Shown here one piece after another: positions 1-6,627 of a stretch of DNA of 6,627 nucleotides. The notes below the pieces were generated by a model that saw only the letters and a list, made by a program, of their open reading frames with translations, was not told the origin of the DNA and made no database searches. The translations under genes were made by a program, and so were the position numbers. The DNA comes from an uncultured Coriobacteriaceae bacterium (lineage in GTDB: Bacteria; Actinomycetota; Coriobacteriia; Coriobacteriales; Eggerthellaceae): NCBI GenBank assembly GCA_900554945.1, contig USJN01000090.1, forward strand, positions 1 through 6,627, given 5' to 3'. Each line of letters opens with the position of its first letter. Position 1 is the first letter of the stretch.

Positions 1-48
1 TTTCACCCCAATTTCGCCACACATGTCCATAAAAGTTGCTATCAAGAG

Positions 49-93
49 TGAGTTTTGCGCCTCGCCTGTACCACTTCTAGTACAGAAAACTCA
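49..93. repeat. Nested inverted repeat (interrupted hairpin) beside the endonuclease-like gene
   Basis: The outer arms TGAGTTTT (49-56) and AAAACTCA (86-93) are perfect complements. Just inside lie CTGTAC (66-71) and GTACAG (80-85), also perfect, around an 8-base loop. On the right the two arms abut; on the left a 9-base bulge (57-65) separates them. The structure lies 18 bases past the stop of the minus-strand gene. On the plus strand the right arm is followed by TTTCTCC, so it could also end a gene entering from the left, but the first 48 bases are too short to show one. The role (terminator, operator or other) is inference. Confidence 0.45.
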
Positions 94-111
94 TTTCTCC
101 ATAACTTATCG

Positions 112-1068
112 TCATTTTTGTACAGGGAGGAGCGGGGCAAGTAGTTTCTTGCGTAGCTTCATCTGCCTGCTGTCGAATTCCTCGCTGCGAGGATGGACTC
201 TATGCCGAAGCCGACGGGAAAGGATTCGCGCCGTTTTGTCGAAGGCGATTAAGTCGTTGAACTCGCGTTTCGTAACGCATATTTCCGTAATTCCCAGATG
301 TACGAAGATGTTGCGCCGACGTGCGTCGTTTGCAATGCGCGATGATCCGGTATGCCATTTGTCGCTGTCGTATTCGACGGCGATGTGCTTATCGGGCCAG
401 AACAGATCGGGGAACAGCACGCTGTTTCCCGTAAGTCGCTGAACGTGCGCCGGAAGGTCGATGCGCGGGTTGAGCTGCGGATAGGCAATCCCGTAGCCGC
501 CCATGCGGTAGGGGAGGCAGAGATGCAATACAAGTTGGGCTTCTCGCGGCGAAGCTGCTCCTGCGAGAACGTGGGGTGTAAGTCGACGGGCGGGTTTGGC
601 GCCGTTCAAACCTGTCATGCGGGTGAGCATCTGGTTGATTTTCAAGGGCGTGGTCAGGGGATACGCGTCGTTGGTGCCAACGCGATATGTCCCGCAGAGT
701 GCGAATGCGATTCGAAGGAACTCGATTTCGCTGAGGCTCGGGGCGGACTGGATAAGCGCAAACTCGGGCGAGCAAACGAAGACCCCCGGTGCTGCGAGAT
801 GAAAATCGGCGGGCGTGAGCTCGAGGGAGGTCGTATGAACCGCGATATCGTGCGAGTGCCTCGCTGCTTCGTGCGTCTTGGTGAGAAGATGAACCTTCTC
901 GCGTTGCCGCTCTTTGGGAAGGATGCTCACAGCTGCAGCTATCTCGGATTCTCGAAGAGGGATGCCAAGTTGGGGAGCGAGGGCAGATTGGAGGGCGTCA
1001 ATACGGGGGCTCCCAATATGCGAGAGACAGTAGTGAAGAGCCGATATGTGGCAAACGATAACGTCCAT
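112..1068 (-). CDS. Uncharacterised protein with C-terminal Vsr/DUF559-like endonuclease fold
   Basis: A 318-residue, probably cytosolic protein. The C-terminal part (about residues 218-285) reads as a DUF559/Vsr-like nuclease core: PDLFWPD at 220-226, then VEYDSDKWH at 231-239. This places D221, E232, D234 and H239 in the spacing seen in that superfamily, with no lysine in the E-x-D position, which is also usual for DUF559. Upstream are SPEF (100-103) and LCLPYRMGGYG (183-193). The N-terminus (CHISALHYC) recalls a family I know from Eggerthellaceae genomes, sometimes annotated as AbiEi-like. The ATG at 1068 is chosen because this motif normally sits at the N-terminus and because a promoter element ends 6 bases before it. 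The frame stays open to 1230, but that stretch gives an unrelated hydrophobic segment. The tail is Arg/Lys-rich, consistent with nucleic-acid binding. No partner gene is adjacent. DNA cleavage is inference; an antitoxin-like or regulatory role is possible. Confidence 0.72.
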   Translation of the reverse strand: MDVIVCHISALHYCLSHIGSPRIDALQSALAPQLGIPLRESEIAAAVSILPKERQREKVHLLTKTHEAARHSHDIAVHTTSLELTPADFHLAAPGVFVCSPEFALIQSAPSLSEIEFLRIAFALCGTYRVGTNDAYPLTTPLKINQMLTRMTGLNGAKPARRLTPHVLAGAASPREAQLVLHLCLPYRMGGYGIAYPQLNPRIDLPAHVQRLTGNSVLFPDLFWPDKHIAVEYDSDKWHTGSSRIANDARRRNIFVHLGITEICVTKREFNDLIAFDKTARILSRRLRHRVHPRSEEFDSRQMKLRKKLLAPLLPVQK

Positions 1069-1074
1069 GCCGCG

Positions 1075-1083
1075 ATTGTAGCA
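1075..1083 (-). promoter_or_regulatory. Extended -10 promoter abutting the start codon (leaderless candidate)
   Basis: Read on the minus strand this is TGC TACAAT, an extended -10 element with five of six bases matching TATAAT. It is followed by six bases (CGCGGC) and then the ATG at 1068. Transcription would start at or next to the A of the start codon, leaving no room for a ribosome binding site. No purine-rich Shine-Dalgarno stretch is present ahead of the ATG, and no good -35 box lies 16-19 bases upstream, which fits an extended -10 promoter. Leaderless mRNAs are common in Actinobacteria. The start site itself is inferred. Confidence 0.5.
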
Positions 1084-1288
1084 GGGTGTATCCCCAGATA
1101 GATTGTGAACCGATAAAAAAGGAAGCTCGCTAATAATTACTAAGAAAAACAGGTAGGAAGCGAGCAATCTTCGACGTGAGCGTTCGGTTTGGTCCCTGCT
1201 GGCTCCCGGATTGGCACTTCCGCCCGACATGGCTTTGCGTCGCGGGCGCTCAGCCGGTGTTAAGCGTGGCTGCAGGCGGCGAGCCCTT

Positions 1289-1328
1289 AGCTGGCGCCCA
1301 GAACGACTTCGGGTCGCGGGCGCTTGCT
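1289..1328. other. Strong GC-rich hairpin in the geneless region
   Basis: AGC (1289-1291) pairs with GCT (1326-1328). After one T-T mismatch, GGCGCCC (1293-1299) pairs with GGGCGCT (1318-1324), with one G-T wobble. An inner CGAC (1304-1307) pairs with GTCG (1313-1316) around a TTCGG loop. That makes about 14 base pairs with a small internal asymmetry. No T-run follows in either direction, so a simple intrinsic terminator is unlikely. It may be part of a structured RNA or a long 5' leader of nnrD; this is inference. Confidence 0.4.
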
Positions 1329-1503
1329 TGCTGCTTCTCCTGGATTGGCGCTCGGCTGCCGTCTTCCTTGAGCGGTCCTTCGCATGCCCCTTCTCTCGAT
1401 GCGCCTGCGCTTCTTTGCTCTAGGCCGATCGTCGCGTCTGCGGAAATCGAAAATCGGATAAGATGGGGAATGTTTGAGGTAACCAATCGGAATGCGCAAA
1501 GGC

Positions 1504-1509
1504 TATACT
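1504..1509 (+). promoter_or_regulatory. Candidate -10 element for nnrD
   Basis: TATACT matches five of six bases of TATAAT. Transcription would begin near 1516 and give a leader of about 30 bases, enough for the ribosome binding site at 1533-1537. No convincing -35 box is found 16-19 bases upstream, so the call rests on the -10 box and its placement only. Confidence 0.35.
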
Positions 1510-1532
1510 CAAGCAAGATAGTAAAGAATGCG

Positions 1533-1537
1533 AAGGA
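1533..1537 (+). promoter_or_regulatory. Ribosome binding site that fixes the nnrD start
   Basis: AAGGA lies 8 bases before the ATG at 1546. It decides between that ATG and an in-frame ATG at 1528, which has no purine-rich site ahead of it and would place this AAGGA inside the coding region. Confidence 0.55.
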
Positions 1538-1545
1538 AATCCAAG

Positions 1546-2469
1546 ATGATTGCATGGAGTTATTCGGACACGAAGCTGTGCGGCCTTCTTTCCGAGCTTG
1601 CGCAAGATGCGAACAAGTACACGCGCGGGAAGGTGTCGCTCGTCGCCGGCTGCTCGCGCTATCCTGGTGCCGCGGCCCTCGCTGCGTTGGCGTCTCAGCG
1701 CATGGGGGCGGGGTATACTGAGGCCATCTGCGCGCCGAAATCGGTCGATGCCGTTCGCGCGGTAAGCCCCTCCCTCGTCGTCCGCTCGTGGAAGAACCTC
1801 TCTTCCAGCGATTTCCCGCCAACTCGGGCGGGCCATCCGTTGGCGTATGTCCTAGGCCCCGGCTTTGACGCGTCGAGCGGGTCGTGCGAGAAACTCGCCT
1901 TCACTGTGCTCGAATCGGCCTGTGCGCCGCTTGTGGTAGACGGGGGTGCTCTTGCCTTCCTCGCCACGAAGAAGGGCCGCAATCTCGTCCGGGAGCGCTT
2001 CGAGTCCGGGCTCGATACGGTCGTGACGCCCCACGCGGGCGAGGCGGTTCGGCTCGCCGCCCCCTTTGGCTTCCCGACCGATGATGCGGGCGAGCTCGCA
2101 CGCCTTATCTCGCTCGCGTATGGCGTGACGGCACTCGTTAAGGGACCGAAGAGCTTCATATCCGACGGCGAAATCGTCGCGGTGATGGGCGAGGGGACGC
2201 CTGCGCTCGCGAAGGCTGGCACGGGGGACGTGCTCGCGGGCATGCTTGGCGCACTTCTCGCGCAGGGGCTTGCATCTTTCGACGCGTGCGTGCTTGCAGC
2301 GACGCTTCACGCCCGGGCGGGCCGTCTTGCCGCATCCGAGCTTACCGAGCGATGCGTCGTAGCAGAAGACCTGCCGCGCTATCTTCCTCTGGTGATTCGG
2401 GAATTCGAAACGCTCAGAGACCGTATGGGTGAGCGCGAATCGGGAGCACGCTATTCAACACATGGGTAA
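1546..2469 (+). CDS. nnrD: ADP-dependent (S)-NAD(P)H-hydrate dehydratase
   Basis: This 307-residue ribokinase-fold cytosolic enzyme restores NADH and NADPH from their hydrated, inactive forms using ADP as phosphate donor. Family motifs appear in the expected order: CSRYPGAA (36-43) near the N-terminus, GPGFD (104-108), VDGGAL (131-136) where the family usually has an Asp-Ala/Gly-Asp/Gly-Ala-Leu segment, TPHAGE (161-166), VKGPKSFI (198-205) and the signature AKAGTGDVLAG (222-232) with the catalytic-type Asp at 228. The length matches the single-domain form (Bacillus YxkO type). The N-terminal NnrE epimerase domain, fused in many bacteria, is absent, and no epimerase gene is in the window. The C-terminal 20 residues are charged and not conserved-looking. 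It is divergent from the endonuclease-like gene and 104 bases ahead of the DUF308 gene. No terminator is visible after it, so some read-through into the next gene is possible. Confidence 0.93.
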   Translation: MIAWSYSDTKLCGLLSELAQDANKYTRGKVSLVAGCSRYPGAAALAALASQRMGAGYTEAICAPKSVDAVRAVSPSLVVRSWKNLSSSDFPPTRAGHPLAYVLGPGFDASSGSCEKLAFTVLESACAPLVVDGGALAFLATKKGRNLVRERFESGLDTVVTPHAGEAVRLAAPFGFPTDDAGELARLISLAYGVTALVKGPKSFISDGEIVAVMGEGTPALAKAGTGDVLAGMLGALLAQGLASFDACVLAATLHARAGRLAASELTERCVVAEDLPRYLPLVIREFETLRDRMGERESGARYSTHG

Positions 2470-2475
2470 GAATTA

Positions 2476-2504
2476 TTCACCGAGGAGCGCGTGCGCGGTA
2501 GAAT
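2476..2504 (+). promoter_or_regulatory. Promoter for the DUF308 gene
   Basis: TTCACC at 2476-2481 (four of six matches to TTGACA) and TAGAAT at 2499-2504 (five of six matches to TATAAT) are separated by 17 bases, the optimal spacing. Transcription would start near 2511, giving a leader of about 63 bases. The -35 box starts 7 bases after the nnrD stop, so the membrane-protein gene can be expressed independently of nnrD. Confidence 0.55.
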
Positions 2505-2522
2505 AAGGCTGTTGAGGGCGCT

Positions 2523-2553
2523 GCGCATCGATTGCGGCGCGGCGCGCATCGAT
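2523..2553 (+). repeat. 10-base direct repeat in the DUF308 leader
   Basis: GCGCATCGAT occurs at 2523-2532 and again at 2544-2553, 21 bases start to start, about two helical turns. Each copy ends in the palindrome ATCGAT. Both lie downstream of the predicted transcription start, where a bound repressor could block elongation. Operator function is inference. Confidence 0.45.
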
Positions 2554-2556
2554 ATC

Positions 2557-2565
2557 AAAGGAGGT
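2557..2565 (+). promoter_or_regulatory. Strong ribosome binding site that fixes the DUF308 start
   Basis: AAAGGAGGT is a near-perfect anti-16S match, and its last G of GGAGG lies 9 bases before the ATG at 2574. It rules out the upstream in-frame TTG at 2532. In RNA, ATCGA (2548-2552) can pair with TCGAT (2565-2569), placing this site in a 12-base loop. Confidence 0.75.
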
Positions 2566-2573
2566 CGATCGTT

Positions 2574-3104
2574 ATGTCAGAATCGAAACGTCACGATTGG
2601 GGGCTTATCGTCGCTGGTGCGCTCCTTGTGCTCCTCGCGATTTTCATCACCGCGTTTCCCGGGCTTACGTTGGCGACGATCACGGCGATACTGGGTGCTG
2701 GGTTTCTCGTGAGCGGCATCCTCGACCTTGTGGGCTATGTGCGCCTGAAGGGGAACCTGTTCACCTCGCCTTCGCCCTGGATGGTCGTGTATGCGGTCCT
2801 CGACATCATCATCGGCATCATGCTGCTGCTGCACCCGATCGTCTTCGCGGGTGTCGTGTCGTGGCTTGTGGGCATCTTCGTTGTAGCGTTCGGCGTCATC
2901 GAGGTCATCGGTGCGGTTCAGCTGCACAAGTTCAGCATGCCGATGTGGGGCTGGATGGTGTTCTCGGGCATCGTGGACATCCTGTGCGGCGTGGTGTTCT
3001 TCGTCTATCCGGCGATGCTCGCTGTTTTCTTGGCGGTGTTTGTCATTATGCGCGGCGCTTCCCTTATCATGTACGGGTGGCGCGCCGACAGCGTGCTCAT
3101 GTAG
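2574..3104 (+). CDS. DUF308/HdeD-family six-helix membrane protein
   Basis: This 176-residue, very hydrophobic protein has about six membrane segments: roughly residues 10-28, 31-55, 69-87, 89-115, 124-145 and 147-168. They fall in three helix pairs with weak internal similarity (for example the GxxxVxGxxxLxG-like pattern repeated around 41-54 and 100-115), which is the DUF308/HdeD arrangement. The short N-terminus (SESKRHDWG) is polar, and there is no cleavable signal peptide. Length agrees with the usual 170-200 residues. HdeD in Escherichia coli belongs to an acid-resistance island, but for most DUF308 members the biochemical role is unknown and nothing here specifies it. The gene has its own promoter and a strong ribosome binding site, and is followed by two hairpins, so it is probably a single-gene unit with some read-through to ligA. 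Confidence 0.85.
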   Translation: MSESKRHDWGLIVAGALLVLLAIFITAFPGLTLATITAILGAGFLVSGILDLVGYVRLKGNLFTSPSPWMVVYAVLDIIIGIMLLLHPIVFAGVVSWLVGIFVVAFGVIEVIGAVQLHKFSMPMWGWMVFSGIVDILCGVVFFVYPAMLAVFLAVFVIMRGASLIMYGWRADSVLM

Positions 3105-5336
<2,232 letters not shown>

Positions 5337-5379
5337 TAGGCTGTGTCGTCTCCCTCGACCTGATTTTCCCCAGCAAGAT

Positions 5380-5427
5380 GTGAGGCCCCTGCGAACATGG
5401 ATTTCGCGGGGGCCTCGCTTGTATTTG
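5380..5427. terminator. Bidirectional terminator between convergent ligA and queA
   Basis: GAGGCCCCTGCGAA (5382-5395) pairs with TTCGCGGGGGCCTC (5403-5416) over 14 positions with one G-T wobble and a 7-base loop; two more pairs extend the base. On the plus strand the stem is followed by TTGTATTT, a reasonable termination tail for ligA. On the minus strand the tail after the stem is weaker (ACATCTTGCT), but the hairpin starts about 20 bases past the queA stop and can serve it too. No gene lies in the 114-base gap. Confidence 0.8.
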
Positions 5428-5435
5428 CATGCAGC

Positions 5436-6620
5436 TTATTTCGCCGGCTTGATGAACATGGCGTCGCCGAAGGAGAGCATACGGTAGCGGTTCTCGATGG
5501 CGTGGTGGTACGCGGCCATGATGTGCTCGCGGCTCGAGAATGCGCTTACGAGCATCATGAGCGTGCTCTTGGGCACATGGAAGTTCGTGATGAGCCCGTC
5601 GATTATATGGAAGGTGCTGCCCGGCAGAAGGTAGAGGCTCGTGGCGTCGCGATTGCGCGCCGTGATGGCGCCTTCGCCGCCGTTTGCCTGCGGATCCCAG
5701 GCGCTTTCCAGGCTGCGGGTCGACGTGGTTCCCACGGCGATGACGCGCCCGCCTGCCGCATGCGTTTCGTTGATGGCGTCGACAGTGGTCTGCGGCACGG
5801 TGTAGAACTCGGTGTGCATCTTGTGCTTGGTCGGGTCGTCCTCGTCCACAATGCGGAAGGTGTCGAGGCCCACTTCGAGCTCGACGGTTTCCCAACGAAC
5901 CCCTTTTGCCTTCAAGCGCTCGATGAGCTCGGGCGTGAAGTGAAGGCCCGCGGTGGGCGCCGCCGCTGATGCCTCGCGGCGCGAGTACACGGTTTGGTAC
6001 AGCTCTTCGTCGCCTGCGTAGTTTTTGATGTAGGGCGGAAGGGGCGTGTGGCCAACGGCGTGAAGCGCCTCGTCGAGCGAGGGGAGCGTCGTGGTGAGGC
6101 GCGCGATGCGCTCGCCTTTGGCGGCCGAGGCCTCGGCGTCCTGGCCTTCGCCCGTCGCCGCTGCGTCCGTCTTCGCGCTCGCCCAGTCGACGACTTCGGC
6201 GGAAAGTGCGACGTTTCCCTGCTTGTCGGTGAAGTCCACCACGGCGCCGCTGCCTGGCTTCAGACGCTTGCCGGGGCGCACGAGCACCTCCCAGATGGCC
6301 TGTTGGTTGGCTGATTCGGTGAGCGCTTCATCGAGATAAGGCTTTGCCTTCTCGCCTTTGACCTCGCGAAGGAGGAACACTTCCGCCTGACCGCCCGTGC
6401 CGCGTTTCGCGCCTAAAAGGCGTGCGGGCATGACGCGCGTTTCGTTTGCCACGAGCAAATCGCCCGGGCGCAGGTACTCCTCGATGTCGCGGAAGATGCG
6501 ATCTTCGAGTTCTCCCGATTCGCGGTCCATCACCAGCATGCGGCAGGCGTCACGCACCGCCGCAGGTTCCTGCGCGATAAGTTCTTCGGGCAGGTTATAG
6601 TTGAAATCTTCAGTTCTCAT
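5436..6620 (-). CDS. queA: S-adenosylmethionine:tRNA ribosyltransferase-isomerase QueA
   Basis: This 394-residue cytosolic enzyme transfers and isomerises the ribosyl part of S-adenosylmethionine onto 7-aminomethyl-7-deazaguanine in tRNA (wobble position of GUN anticodons), giving epoxyqueuosine. Family motifs: the N-terminal DFNYNLPEELIAQEP (5-19), DLLVANETRVMPARL (54-68), PTAGLHFT (222-229), GLDTFR (251-256), GTTSTRSLE (297-305), LITNFHVPKSTLMMLVSAF (343-361) and a C-terminal RYRMLSFGDAM (378-388). It is about 40-50 residues longer than typical QueA, owing to insertions at about 88-108 and a low-complexity Ala/Glu/Gly segment at about 146-170. Both fall between conserved blocks, so the enzyme is expected to be functional. 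The start at 6620 matches the family N-terminus; only 7 bases precede it in the window, so its promoter and ribosome binding site are not visible. No other queuosine gene is in view. Confidence 0.97.
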   Translation of the reverse strand: MRTEDFNYNLPEELIAQEPAAVRDACRMLVMDRESGELEDRIFRDIEEYLRPGDLLVANETRVMPARLLGAKRGTGGQAEVFLLREVKGEKAKPYLDEALTESANQQAIWEVLVRPGKRLKPGSGAVVDFTDKQGNVALSAEVVDWASAKTDAAATGEGQDAEASAAKGERIARLTTTLPSLDEALHAVGHTPLPPYIKNYAGDEELYQTVYSRREASAAAPTAGLHFTPELIERLKAKGVRWETVELEVGLDTFRIVDEDDPTKHKMHTEFYTVPQTTVDAINETHAAGGRVIAVGTTSTRSLESAWDPQANGGEGAITARNRDATSLYLLPGSTFHIIDGLITNFHVPKSTLMMLVSAFSSREHIMAAYHHAIENRYRMLSFGDAMFIKPAK

Positions 6621-6627
6621 GCTTGTT

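Larger units (their letters stand above)
1069..1545. other. Geneless divergent intergenic region, 477 bases
   Basis: This stretch separates the two divergent start codons. I see no convincing gene in it. Long open frames exist on both strands, but their translations are rich in Trp, Cys, Arg or Ser, have no recognisable motif, and run out of frame into nnrD. About 1090-1145 is AT-rich; about 1180-1440 is GC-rich and dense in short inverted repeats, the best at 1289-1328. Two short direct repeats occur: GTCGCGGGCGCT at 1239-1250 and 1313-1324, and GGATTGGC at 1208-1215 and 1342-1349. The region contains a -10-like element for each flanking gene. An untranslated RNA or a decayed gene is possible; neither can be shown. 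Confidence 0.5.

Noticed and set aside
66..85. CTGT...ACAG palindrome considered as a LexA/SOS box
   Set aside because: The spacing between CTGT and ACAG is 12 bases instead of the 8 of the Escherichia coli box, and actinobacterial SOS boxes have a different consensus.
352..1101. Long plus-strand frame of 249 codons opposite the endonuclease-like gene
   Set aside because: The antisense minus-strand frame contains ordered family motifs; this one has none and starts inside the gene.
1069..1230. In-frame 54-residue N-terminal extension of the endonuclease-like gene, with a hydrophobic segment that could pass for a membrane anchor
   Set aside because: The extension has no family resemblance, the recognised N-terminus starts at the ATG at 1068, and a promoter element sits between the two. 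The hydrophobic look comes from an AT-rich intergenic stretch.
1176..1721. Open plus-strand frame of 181 codons
   Set aside because: It runs out of frame through the first 176 bases of nnrD, is rich in Trp and Cys, and shows no motif or ribosome binding site.
1250..1822. Open minus-strand frames of 190 and 138 codons opposite the start of nnrD
   Set aside because: They are antisense to a well-supported gene, Arg- and Ser-rich, and have no recognisable domain; typical shadow frames of GC-rich DNA.
2532..2573. Upstream TTG start giving a 14-residue longer DUF308 protein
   Set aside because: The extension is Arg-rich and would run through the strong ribosome binding site that serves the ATG at 2574.
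5397..5969. Plus-strand frame of 190 codons opposite queA
   Set aside because: It starts in the terminator loop and runs opposite strongly conserved QueA motifs, without motifs of its own.

Overview
The window looks like ordinary chromosome from a high-GC actinobacterium, most likely of the class Coriobacteriia (Eggerthella-like). This rests on the GC-rich codon choice, an actinobacterial-type linker in the DNA ligase, and a leftmost gene resembling a protein family I associate with Eggerthellaceae. The lineage is inferred by eye, not from a search.

Layout, left to right. Positions 1-111 hold no gene but contain a nested inverted repeat (49-93). A minus-strand gene (112-1068) encodes a 318-residue protein with a Vsr/DUF559-like endonuclease core at its C-terminus; an extended -10 promoter directly abuts its start codon, so its mRNA may be leaderless. 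A 477-base geneless divergent region (1069-1545) follows, with a strong hairpin at 1289-1328. Three plus-strand genes come next: nnrD (1546-2469, NAD(P)H-hydrate dehydratase), a six-helix DUF308/HdeD-type membrane protein (2574-3104) with its own promoter and a repeat-bearing leader, and ligA (3186-5321, NAD-dependent DNA ligase). The gap before ligA carries two hairpins, the second terminator-like. On the minus strand, queA (5436-6620) converges on ligA; one long hairpin at 5380-5418 can terminate both genes.

The genes do not form one pathway. NnrD repairs damaged nicotinamide cofactors, LigA uses NAD+ to seal DNA nicks, and QueA makes the epoxyqueuosine precursor in tRNA: conserved housekeeping functions placed side by side. 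The DUF308 protein is probably a membrane or stress accessory. The endonuclease-like gene is the only clearly accessory component, and I see no partner gene that would make it part of a defence or toxin-antitoxin system within this window.

I find no tRNA, rRNA, CRISPR array, insertion sequence or prophage. The observations most worth following are the uncharacterised endonuclease-like gene with its apparent leaderless start, the structured geneless region beside it, the 21-base-spaced repeat and hairpin-displayed ribosome binding site ahead of the DUF308 gene, and the lineage-type insertions in QueA.
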